Assembly: GCA_964502145.1 (NCBI GenBank)
Contig: CAZCVI010000014.1
Coordinates: 42,024-106,023 of the forward strand
Length of the DNA: 64,000 nt
DNA from: CAZCVI01 sp964502145
GTDB taxonomy: Bacteria > Acidobacteriota > Aminicenantia > UBA2199
Direction: 5' to 3'
Shown here: positions 52,767 through 60,811 of the stretch, one piece after another
How positions within the stretch are numbered: the first letter of the stretch is position 1
How the letters are laid out: every line of letters begins with the position of its first letter
Notes under the pieces: model-generated
What the model was told of the DNA's origin: nothing
What the model saw: the letters and a program-made list of their open reading frames with translations, nothing else
Database searches by the model: none
Translations under genes and position numbers: made by a program

Positions 52767-53855
52767 TTATATTATATCAAGAAGCGCTGGAAACGTGAGA
52801 ACGGCTGGTGTCCGGCCACTGGCCTCACGGATTGGCCTGACAATGTTCAGATCCTTAAGCTTCTTTAAAAGAGGGAAGGCGGATTGTTTGGGAATTTTTG
52901 TTTGTATGACAAAATGAGTAGTGGTAAAAATGGGAGTGGCAAAAATAGCATCAAGTATGCGTATAACAAATTGAGAATGGGTTGCCTCTTCAATCGTTTT
53001 TTTCATTTCCGCATACAGTTCAAAAATAGCCCGAACCCGGGTGGCATTGTCATCCGCTTGATGAATTACTGCATTTAGAAAAAACTCTATCCAACCGTTC
53101 CAATCACCATTGTTAGAGATTGCATTTAATTGATGGTAATAGTTGTCTCTGTTTGCTTCAAGGTATGAGCTGATATAAAACATGGGCGCTGAAATAATTT
53201 TTTTCCGGTACAAAACCAAGGGAATCAGCAATCTACCGATTCGACCATTCCCATCCTTAAATGGGTGAATCAATTCAAATTGAGCATGAATAATAGCCGT
53301 TTGTGTAATCGCGTCAAAATCATCGAATTCGATGTATTTTTGCCAGTTTTCCAGATGGTCTTTAAGCCTTAAAGGCGATGGGGGAATGTATGTTGCCTCT
53401 TCAATGGAGCATCCAGGGGAACCCAACCAGTTCTGATCAGTCCTAAAACAGCCAGGAGATTTGTTTCTACCCCGGACGGTATTCAAAAGATTTTTATGCA
53501 ATTGTAATAGCAGATTGAGGGTAATGGGATAATCATGGACATGCTCGGTAACCATCATAAGGGATGTACGGTAATTGAGTATCTCCTGAATGTCGGTGCC
53601 TAAAGAACCATTTTTTTTGTCCCCTGCCTCATAAGCTAAAACTTCATCCAATGTGGCTTGCGTTCCTTCAATTCTGGATGAAAGAACTGCCTCCTTTGAA
53701 GTAAGTGGAGATAGAAATAAAGTAGGATTTACAATTCCTTGCAAAAGTCCATCATATCTAGCCAACATGGTATTTGCCCGTGCCACAAGCCCTATGATGC
53801 GTTTATAGTCGATTTCATGTAGCGGCAATGCGACTGGTTCAAAAGGTTTATTCAT
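52767..53855 (-). CDS. Fic domain protein (AMP-transferase type) with N-terminal inhibitory motif
   Basis: 362 residues. Fic_N domain about 1-100 with the inhibitory helix motif SSRIEGT (59-65), Fic motif HPFKDGNGRIGR (197-208), C-terminal winged-helix-like part about 285-360 (IPKQSAFPLLKKLKDLNIVR). The enzyme should AMPylate (or modify in a related way) a target protein, held in check by the Glu of SSRIEG. AGGAG ribosome site. No separate antitoxin gene is needed for this class. Confidence 0.93.
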   Translation of the reverse strand: MNKPFEPVALPLHEIDYKRIIGLVARANTMLARYDGLLQGIVNPTLFLSPLTSKEAVLSSRIEGTQATLDEVLAYEAGDKKNGSLGTDIQEILNYRTSLMMVTEHVHDYPITLNLLLQLHKNLLNTVRGRNKSPGCFRTDQNWLGSPGCSIEEATYIPPSPLRLKDHLENWQKYIEFDDFDAITQTAIIHAQFELIHPFKDGNGRIGRLLIPLVLYRKKIISAPMFYISSYLEANRDNYYHQLNAISNNGDWNGWIEFFLNAVIHQADDNATRVRAIFELYAEMKKTIEEATHSQFVIRILDAIFATPIFTTTHFVIQTKIPKQSAFPLLKKLKDLNIVRPIREASGRTPAVLTFPALLDII

Positions 53856-53926
53856 ACTGACTCCTGGTCACGTTCCAATTATGTGTGGTGGATCGGACAC
53901 TTATTTTTTTATTACTGTCCTGCTAT

Positions 53927-56900
53927 TTATAATTTATTCTGTTCTTCTGGCAGTCTGAAGAAGAAGGTACTGCCTTTCCCATCAAGCCTGGGAGTAAAAC
54001 CGATGGTGCCCTGGTGGGACTCGATGATCAATTTAGAAACGGCCAGTCCGAGCCCGGTGCCCTTGGTCTGTAAATGAGCTGTGGTATGCAGTTGGGAATA
54101 TTTATTGAAAAGATGCGGCCTTTCTTCTGGGGGAACACCGGGTCCATCATCGGTGACGGATAGTTCCTGAAAACATCCGGCACTGCGAAAATCGACCCGG
54201 CAAAAAAAGATGGATATTGTCCCATGTTCCGGGGTAAACTTGGTGGCATTACTCAACAAATTAGCAATCACCTGTCCGATACGATCGGGGTCAATATTTA
54301 TTTCTGGTGCTGTGGCAGCAGTCTCTTGGTTCCAGAGCAATTGTATTTGCCGTCTATCCATCAGGGGACGGGAAATTTCAACGAGACGGGTCACCAGTTC
54401 CGCTAACCTGGTTTTTTTCCGGTTCAAGATCATTTTTCCTGCCTCGAATTTGGCCAAGTCCAGCATATCGTTGATCAAGGACACCATGTGGTCGGAAGAG
54501 CGGGCAATAGCGGAGCCGATTTTTGGAATATCTACCGCATCGGGTATCTCGCTGAGCATATCAGCGTACCCGATTATAACGGTCAGGGGATTCCTCAGGT
54601 CGTGGACCAACATGGCGGTAAAATCGGCTTTTAATTTCATTTCTTTTTCCAATTGCTGTTTTTCAAATTTCTGCCGGAGACGATTGGTACGCTGTCGGTG
54701 CATAAACGCGAGTAATCCAACCAGTAACAAGGTGCCAAGCAATTGAAACCACCACGTGCCCCAGAAAGGAGGAGAAATAATAATGTCGACGGCAATGCCC
54801 CTTTCATTCCAGATGCCATCGTTATTGGAACCCTTCGCCCGGAATATGTATTTTCCGGGCGGGATGTTGGTATAAGAGACAGGCAGTCGCTTTCGTAACG
54901 GGGTCCAATCCCTGTCAAATCCAACCAACATGTATTGATAGAGGTTTTTTTCAGGGTTAATAAAATTTAAGGCGGCAAACTCGAAGGAGAACGAGTGTTG
55001 GCGGTAGGTGAGGTGGAGGCGACGGGTAGCAGTGGGACTGCGCCGCAACGGCGAACCAGCCCGGGGTTCAATGGCCACGGTCTGGTTAAACAATTTAAAA
55101 TCGGTCAACACGACGGGCGGGACATATAAGTTATCTTTGATGGCGGCGGGGTCAAAAAGATTAAAGCCATTAATACCACCAAACAACATCAGGCCCTCCC
55201 TGGTTTTGGCACTGGCCCCGATATTGAATTCATTGCTTTGCAAGCCATCAAAACGATCGTAATTATGAAATTGCCGGGTCTGCCGATTAAACCGGGACAA
55301 TCCTTTATTGGTACTGACCCAGATATTCCCACTCTTTTTTCCTGGCATGGGGTTTTCTTCCAAGATGGCATAAATGACATTATTGGTCAGGCCGTCCCGG
55401 GTAGTGTAATGTTGCCAATGGTTGGCTTGGATATCATAGATATTTAGACCGCTGCTGGTCCCCACCCAGAGCAAACCCTGCCGATCACTGTGCAGGGAAA
55501 GAATACGATCATCATTCACACTGTTTTTTGCGCCGGATTGTTTGCGAAAATGGGTAAACGTGTTCGTTTCCCGCCAGAAACGGTTCACACCACCACCCAG
55601 GGTTGCCACCCAAATCGCACCTGTGGAATCTTCGTGGATGGCATAGGTGTGATTGTTGGACAAACTGGAAGGGTCACCGGGGATGTTGTAGAAACGGGTG
55701 AATTTCATTTTTTCTCTGTCCTGGGGGTAAACGCAGCATAACCCACCATCTAAGAGACCGATCCAAAGCACTCCCCGGCTGTCCTCTAACACGCAACGGA
55801 TATAGTTATTCGCAATGCTGGTGGGGTCATGGATATCATATCGGTAATTGGTAAAAGTGTCACTGGCGACACTCCTGTCATATTTATATAGCCCGCTATT
55901 ATCTGTCCCGATCCACATGGTGCCGTTCTTGTCCTCGTGGAGACAAAACACATGGCTGTAATCCTGGTGCCCGGGATGCAAAGAACCATAATTCACATGG
56001 TGGAACCTCCTGCTTTGAAGATCAAAACGATAAAGCCCACCATCGGTTCCCACCCATATCTGCCCATCTTTTCCCTGGAGGAAGGCCCATATCACATTAT
56101 GATTGAGACCGTTGGGGGTTTTGGGTTCATGGCGAAAGGTAAAAAAATTGCCCAGGTTGGCATTCATGATCTTGATGCCAGCAAGACGGGTACCGATCCA
56201 TATTGTCCCGGCCCGATCTTCCAAGATAGCCTGGATATCACTTTTTGGAAAGTGGTCAAAGGATTCCGTGTTATCGAGATAGCGAAAGAATTGGGGCGTT
56301 TTATTTCCTGGTTCTGTTTCATAGGGGAGACGCAAGATGCTGCCGCTCACTGTGCCAATCCAGATGGACCCGGCTTTATCTTGATAAAGAACCCGCACAT
56401 AATCGTCCAACAAACGCATGGAATCCTGCGAATTCTGGCTGTAAATGGATAAAGTTTCTTTCCCGTTAATAGGACCATGTATGCGCACCAGGCCGTAACC
56501 GTCACTACCCACCCAGATATCGCCGTTACGATCACATAACAATGCCCGAATCCAACCTTCCGCCCACTGGTGCTGTTTACCAGTAAGCTCGGAAAAGTGC
56601 TGGAGGGCGCGGGATTTTTTGTTCAAGAGGAAAAGACCACCTTCTTCGCTTCCGATCAGAATATTTCCCTGCTGGTCCTTGATCAGAGCGCTTAGCTTTT
56701 TGCTGTTTACTTTGCCCACGGGGAATTTACCTGCGAACGGTTTGCTTTCCAAAGGGAATGTCAGTGGGTAATGGTCAAGGCGATCATGATGGGGATCATA
56801 TTTAAACAAGCCATCACTGGCAGTTCCGATCCAGATAAATCCCTGGTTGTCTTCAATAATGGCGCGAATCAAGGAATTTTGCAACTGCTGGTGGCAAGGA

Positions 56901-57322
56901 GAAGATGTGCCCACAACGGCAAACTTCTCGGTTTCAAAATTCAAGGTGTATAACCCCTGGGATGTCCCGACCCAGAGAATTCCGGGCCGGAAGCGGGATT
57001 CGCATAGGGCAGCAATGCCATTATTTATAATGCTTCCGGGTACATCGGGTTCATTGACATACACTTTAAAATTGTACCCATCATACCGATTCAAACCGTC
57101 CTGGGTTCCGAACCACATAAAGCCCCGGCTATCTTGGAGAATGCAGGTGAGGGTGTTTTGTGACAAGCCGTCGTGGCTAGTAATATAATCGAAGCGCCAT
57201 TTGTCAGGTGTGAATGGTATGAATGGTGTTTCTCCCGATAATGGCAAACAGGGCAAACATAGGAACAAAAATAGAATTAAAATTTTAATCACTCTTATCC
57301 GTTCATTCATTAACCTATACAT
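53927..57322 (-). CDS. Propeller/Y_Y_Y hybrid-type sensor histidine kinase
   Basis: 1131 residues. Signal/anchor (VIKILILFLFLCLPCLPLSG), about 14 propeller blades (QDSRGFMWFGTQDGLNRYDG and repeats to ~735), Y_Y_Y domain about 755-835 (LYQYMLVGFDRDW, YTNIPPGKYIFRAKGSNNDG), membrane segment about 845-865 (TWWFQLLGTLLLVGLLAFMH), HisKA (MLVHDLRNPLTVIIGYADML) and HATPase (IANLLSNATKFTPEHG, DDGPGVPPEE, GTGLGLAVSK). It ends right after the ATPase domain, without receiver or HTH, so it needs a separate response regulator. A start at 57310 is equally possible. Confidence 0.93.
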   Translation of the reverse strand: MYRLMNERIRVIKILILFLFLCLPCLPLSGETPFIPFTPDKWRFDYITSHDGLSQNTLTCILQDSRGFMWFGTQDGLNRYDGYNFKVYVNEPDVPGSIINNGIAALCESRFRPGILWVGTSQGLYTLNFETEKFAVVGTSSPCHQQLQNSLIRAIIEDNQGFIWIGTASDGLFKYDPHHDRLDHYPLTFPLESKPFAGKFPVGKVNSKKLSALIKDQQGNILIGSEEGGLFLLNKKSRALQHFSELTGKQHQWAEGWIRALLCDRNGDIWVGSDGYGLVRIHGPINGKETLSIYSQNSQDSMRLLDDYVRVLYQDKAGSIWIGTVSGSILRLPYETEPGNKTPQFFRYLDNTESFDHFPKSDIQAILEDRAGTIWIGTRLAGIKIMNANLGNFFTFRHEPKTPNGLNHNVIWAFLQGKDGQIWVGTDGGLYRFDLQSRRFHHVNYGSLHPGHQDYSHVFCLHEDKNGTMWIGTDNSGLYKYDRSVASDTFTNYRYDIHDPTSIANNYIRCVLEDSRGVLWIGLLDGGLCCVYPQDREKMKFTRFYNIPGDPSSLSNNHTYAIHEDSTGAIWVATLGGGVNRFWRETNTFTHFRKQSGAKNSVNDDRILSLHSDRQGLLWVGTSSGLNIYDIQANHWQHYTTRDGLTNNVIYAILEENPMPGKKSGNIWVSTNKGLSRFNRQTRQFHNYDRFDGLQSNEFNIGASAKTREGLMLFGGINGFNLFDPAAIKDNLYVPPVVLTDFKLFNQTVAIEPRAGSPLRRSPTATRRLHLTYRQHSFSFEFAALNFINPEKNLYQYMLVGFDRDWTPLRKRLPVSYTNIPPGKYIFRAKGSNNDGIWNERGIAVDIIISPPFWGTWWFQLLGTLLLVGLLAFMHRQRTNRLRQKFEKQQLEKEMKLKADFTAMLVHDLRNPLTVIIGYADMLSEIPDAVDIPKIGSAIARSSDHMVSLINDMLDLAKFEAGKMILNRKKTRLAELVTRLVEISRPLMDRRQIQLLWNQETAATAPEINIDPDRIGQVIANLLSNATKFTPEHGTISIFFCRVDFRSAGCFQELSVTDDGPGVPPEERPHLFNKYSQLHTTAHLQTKGTGLGLAVSKLIIESHQGTIGFTPRLDGKGSTFFFRLPEEQNKL

Positions 57323-57394
57323 TAAGATATAAGAGTATTATAGATGATAAAAAATCAGAATTCAACAGTTGCAAGATGAATGTAAGTACGTCTC

Positions 57395-58231
57395 TTAAAT
57401 AATGGCCAGTTCTTGGAATACTTGGCGTAGGATATTTATTCGTTTGTCACGAATATCCTCGAACGTGGGGCCATCAATATTGAGGGCAAAGAAATAAACC
57501 TGATCTCCCTTTTCGATGTATCCGACATACCAGCCAACATATCTGCCGGCATCTTTGCCCTTTTTCAAATCGCCGCCACCTGTTTTGGCGCTGAGGGTGT
57601 AGCTATCCTCTTTCTGGCGCACCAGAATCTCTTTGACGGCAGCAGTGACTGATGCGGAAAACCCCAGTTTGCCCAGGTAGAATTTTTTCAAGAACTCGAT
57701 TTGTTCGTCTGCTGAAATTTGCATGGTATCGTTTAACCAGAACTGGTCGATTGGGCCGGAGATATCACAGTTGCCGTACCCGATGGAGTTCACCAGTTTT
57801 TTCATTCGTTCGCCACCGATGCGACGGGCGATTTCCTGGTAAAACCAGACCACGGAGTACTGGATCGCGGAACGCATGGTGTGATCCTTGCTCCAACCGA
57901 AACTATCCCACCATTCCTGCTTGGGATCGCGTTGTTGATCCCAGGGCATGATAGTGTCGATACTGTCGATCACTCCGGTCTCCAAGGCAAACAAAGAATT
58001 GGGGATTTTGAAGGTCGACTTCGGCGAGAACCGCTCGGCGCATCTGGCTGGATTATAACGCCCGTATGTTCCCGCTTTTAAATCGTGGATGACCAGCGCA
58101 CCGGTGGTGCCGTTAAAAAATTTCCCGGCTATTGCGGTTAGGTCCGCCGGGATGCGACTGGCACATAAACCTGGGATAAACAACGTGAATACAAATAAAA
58201 GCAATATGAGTGTAGAGGATTTTCTTTTCAT
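57395..58231 (-). CDS. Class D (OXA-type) beta-lactamase
   Basis: 278 residues. Signal peptide TLILLLFVFTLFIPGLCA. All active-site motifs are intact: PKSTFKIPNS (Ser72-x-x-Lys75), SVV (126-128), YGN (152-154), FWL (164-166), KTGGG (216-220). A penicillinase or possibly carbapenem-hydrolysing enzyme by family; the spectrum cannot be read from sequence. No mobile element, integron or resistance neighbour is adjacent, so it appears to be an intrinsic gene. Confidence 0.93.
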   Translation of the reverse strand: MKRKSSTLILLLFVFTLFIPGLCASRIPADLTAIAGKFFNGTTGALVIHDLKAGTYGRYNPARCAERFSPKSTFKIPNSLFALETGVIDSIDTIMPWDQQRDPKQEWWDSFGWSKDHTMRSAIQYSVVWFYQEIARRIGGERMKKLVNSIGYGNCDISGPIDQFWLNDTMQISADEQIEFLKKFYLGKLGFSASVTAAVKEILVRQKEDSYTLSAKTGGGDLKKGKDAGRYVGWYVGYIEKGDQVYFFALNIDGPTFEDIRDKRINILRQVFQELAII

Positions 58232-58326
58232 TGATGATGTTCTCCGTAACGGGTCAACTCAGAACCCCGTACCTTAATTTTTTGACCCTGAAATACATAA
58301 AAATACATGGGTCCGGTCAAAAGGGA

Positions 58327-58521
58327 TTAATAAATCTCTGATTTGGGCACAAGAATCCAGAGGATGCAGTACACCAACATGCCGGGAAACGCTGCGCTAA
58401 GTATAGAGACCAGAACATAACCGACACGCACGATAGTTGGGTCCATCTGGAAATAGTCGGCCAAACCACCACACACCCCGGCAATCATTTTGTTTCGATT
58501 GGAACGTTTTAACATTTTCAT
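58327..58521 (-). CDS. PspC-domain small membrane protein
   Basis: 64 residues from ATG 58521 with GGAG upstream. Motif RNKMIAGVCGGLADYFQMDP followed by one or two membrane helices (VRVGYVLVSILSAAFPGMLV, YCILWILVPK). PspC domains are found in envelope-stress systems, often as stand-alone short proteins like this. No other psp gene is in the window. Confidence 0.9.
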   Translation of the reverse strand: MKMLKRSNRNKMIAGVCGGLADYFQMDPTIVRVGYVLVSILSAAFPGMLVYCILWILVPKSEIY

Positions 58522-58574
58522 ATGCAACTCCTTTTTTAGTTTCGTTTATTTGTTATGACGGGTTATAAACGAAA

Positions 58575-59360
58575 TTAACCCTGCTCTGGTTCCAGTGGGG
58601 GGTCATTTTTGCATATTTCCTTGAATTCGCAGAAACCGCAGGTGTAGCCCTCATTTTTATAAAACACTTCGCCGCGAATGCCATCGACCACGTGCGCGAT
58701 GATTTCAAGCATTTTATCATAATCATAATCCACATCTTTTGGTTTGATAGCGACTTCCTGGTGGCGGATGTGGGTGCTATTTTTAGAGTAGAAGATTTTG
58801 AACTTTAACAGGGAAATCACATCGCCAAACGATTGCTCAAAGAGGTAGCGGTAGATGATAACCTGGAGATAGCTCCCTTTAATCCGGGTTTTGGACCATT
58901 TGGCCGTGGTGGTTTTAAAATCGGTGATGCTGAAATCCTCTTCTACCAGATCAATGACGCCTTTGAGTTTGACGTTGATAGCGGGCAGTTGTGCCACCAG
59001 TTCCTTTTCCACCATCATCGGTTTGACCGTGTGAGCGATCTCTTTCATAAAATATCGGACAAAGGCAATGCCCCGTTTACGTGTTTCCTCGGCTTTGATG
59101 TCCCAGACAATTTGCATTTTCTTTTGGGACTCGTCGAAAAAGTTGGTAAAATATTCCAGGAGCCGGTCTATTACCGGGGAAGTTCCGGCAATTTTTTGAT
59201 TGAGGTAGTATTCCACTGCCGCATGAAAGGTAATGCCCAGATATACTTTGTCATTAAGGGGGGCAGAGATTTTTTGGACGTAACTATAGTAGTATTTCTT
59301 AGGACAAGTCTGATACAGCCGGATCTGGCTGTATGAGATATACTCCTTGGGGAGTTCCAT
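58575..59360 (-). CDS. Cas4/RecB-like PD-(D/E)XK nuclease with Cys cluster
   Basis: 261 residues. YSQIRLYQTCPKKYYYSYV (first Cys 19), GITFHAAVEYYL, GVIDLVEEDFSITDFKTTTA (Asp and D-x-K catalytic residues), YLQVIIYRYLFEQSF, and CGFCEFKEIC at the end. The four cysteines suggest a 4Fe-4S cluster as in Cas4/AddB. No CRISPR or cas genes lie nearby, so a general DNA-repair or processing role is more likely. Confidence 0.88.
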   Translation of the reverse strand: MELPKEYISYSQIRLYQTCPKKYYYSYVQKISAPLNDKVYLGITFHAAVEYYLNQKIAGTSPVIDRLLEYFTNFFDESQKKMQIVWDIKAEETRKRGIAFVRYFMKEIAHTVKPMMVEKELVAQLPAINVKLKGVIDLVEEDFSITDFKTTTAKWSKTRIKGSYLQVIIYRYLFEQSFGDVISLLKFKIFYSKNSTHIRHQEVAIKPKDVDYDYDKMLEIIAHVVDGIRGEVFYKNEGYTCGFCEFKEICKNDPPLEPEQG

Positions 59361-59426
59361 TCAATGGTCTATGATGGGTATAAACTCAAAAACAGCCAGT
59401 CGCGGCGAACGCGGGTGGGTGATGTA

Positions 59427-59699
59427 TTATACTGCAACGCCCGCTTTTTTCAAGCGTAGGGTTAAACGGGATTTGTATCGTGAACCGGTTTTTTTATGGA
59501 TAGTTCCTTTGGTGACAGATTTATCAATCCTTGAAATCATTTCCGGGTACATCGCTTTGGCGGCTTCGTTATCGCCGACACCCAGTTTTTTTATAAATAA
59601 TTTAATCCTGTTTTTCATTTTAGAGCGATTCATGCGGTTAACCAACCGTACTTTTTCGTCTCTGAGATATTTCTTTAATGCAGATTTATGTTTTGCCAT
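59427..59699 (-). CDS. rpsT: 30S ribosomal protein S20
   Basis: 90 residues, typical basic bS20: MAKHKSALKKYLRDEKVRLV, NRMNRSKMKNRIKLF, KGTIHKKTGSRYKSRLTLRL. GGAGG ribosome site ahead of ATG 59699. Binds 16S rRNA. Confidence 0.96.
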   Translation of the reverse strand: MAKHKSALKKYLRDEKVRLVNRMNRSKMKNRIKLFIKKLGVGDNEAAKAMYPEMISRIDKSVTKGTIHKKTGSRYKSRLTLRLKKAGVAV

Positions 59700-59809
59700 A
59701 TATTTGTTCCTCCAAATGAAAGCATATCATACAAAAAAAACCCCTTTTTGTCAATCCCATTGGCACAAAAACTTCGCTTTTTCGACTTATTTAAGACGAT
59801 TTAAATAAA

Positions 59810-59830
59810 AAAGGGCCATTATGGCCCTTT
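59810..59830 (-). terminator. Terminator of the lanthipeptide-type dehydratase operon
   Basis: Stem AAAGGGCC / GGCCCTTT around 5 nt, followed on the minus strand by CTTTTTTATTT. It lies 20 bases beyond the stop of the elimination-domain gene. Confidence 0.85.
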
Positions 59831-59850
59831 GACTCTTTTCTTTTCCGGGT

Positions 59851-60798
59851 TTATTTTTTATTTTTATCCGGTTTGTATTTTTGGCGTGCGATTTCGGATT
59901 TGTAATAGCGGTGCAAGAAATCATAGAGAACCATCTCGTGGGTCCGTTGTTTGGATTTAAACATGCGGTTGACCATCATGTGGCTATAACTGGACAATAA
60001 ATCCTCCAGCGGGATATCCATGGCCTTTTTTTCATACAATGCCAGGAGTGTAGTGGCCACGGCGCGACTGGCGACAGATTTCTGATTGATCAGTTGGAAC
60101 AAGGGCAGCATCTCGCTGACCTCATCGCTCCCACGGTCCAACACTTCGGCGATGGACGCACGGTCCGTGCGGTACTTTTTTTCCAGTTGTTCCTTTAGGT
60201 TACGGTTCAAGCCGTGTTCTTTGCCGAATTGCTCGCGCAACCGCGTGACCAGCTCGAATTTCCGGGGCATGTCAAACATAAAATCATCCAACAGCGCATC
60301 CACGGTGCGCAGCCCAAATAACCAACGGATACGCTCGCCCTCATCGCCCTCAATCAGGGAAAGCATGTCCACGATCATTTTACTGTCATGGAAAAACAAC
60401 TCCTCTGCCAATTCCATGGTTTTGCTGCCATACCGTTCTACTTCGCGCTGATAGGTATCTACCTGCACTTTCCAGACCAGATTCTGCTCGATAAAATAAC
60501 GGGCGGCACTCTTTACCTGCTGGATGACTATGCCCAGGTGATGGATATCGGTAACATGGAAACGGACGCGGGCATGGAGCTTGGGGTCGGCATAACGAAT
60601 AAAAAACCAGCGATTTATCACGCCCTGGGCCAACAACTCCTCGGCAATAGGCTTCACCAACTCGGTGAGAATGACATCCGCGGTTTTAGGGCCGGAATAA
60701 AATTTATAATAGAGCCATTCATCCCCAATCATAAAGGTCCGTTGCAGGGGTGACAACGTTTCGTCAGAACTTTTTTCCAGTTTTAAATTCTTGGTCAT
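59851..60798 (-). CDS. Lantibiotic dehydratase, elimination-domain protein (SpaB_C/thiopeptide type)
   Basis: 315 residues matching the Lant_dehydr_C/SpaB_C domain: FMIGDEWLYYKFYSGPKTAD, NRWFFIRYADPKLHARVRFH, YQREVERYGSKTMELAEELF, FHDSKMIVDM, SYSHMMVNRMFKSKQRTHEM. In split LanB systems this protein removes glutamate from glutamylated Ser/Thr to give dehydroamino acids. It lies 13 bases behind the glutamylation-domain gene, so the two form one enzyme. Confidence 0.9.
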   Translation of the reverse strand: MTKNLKLEKSSDETLSPLQRTFMIGDEWLYYKFYSGPKTADVILTELVKPIAEELLAQGVINRWFFIRYADPKLHARVRFHVTDIHHLGIVIQQVKSAARYFIEQNLVWKVQVDTYQREVERYGSKTMELAEELFFHDSKMIVDMLSLIEGDEGERIRWLFGLRTVDALLDDFMFDMPRKFELVTRLREQFGKEHGLNRNLKEQLEKKYRTDRASIAEVLDRGSDEVSEMLPLFQLINQKSVASRAVATTLLALYEKKAMDIPLEDLLSSYSHMMVNRMFKSKQRTHEMVLYDFLHRYYKSEIARQKYKPDKNKK

Positions 60799-60811
60799 GG
60801 TTTTTCACTCA

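Noticed and set aside
58575..59360. CRISPR-associated Cas4
   Set aside because: The Cys cluster and nuclease core fit Cas4, but there is no array and no other cas gene in the window; a RecB/AddB-like family role is safer.
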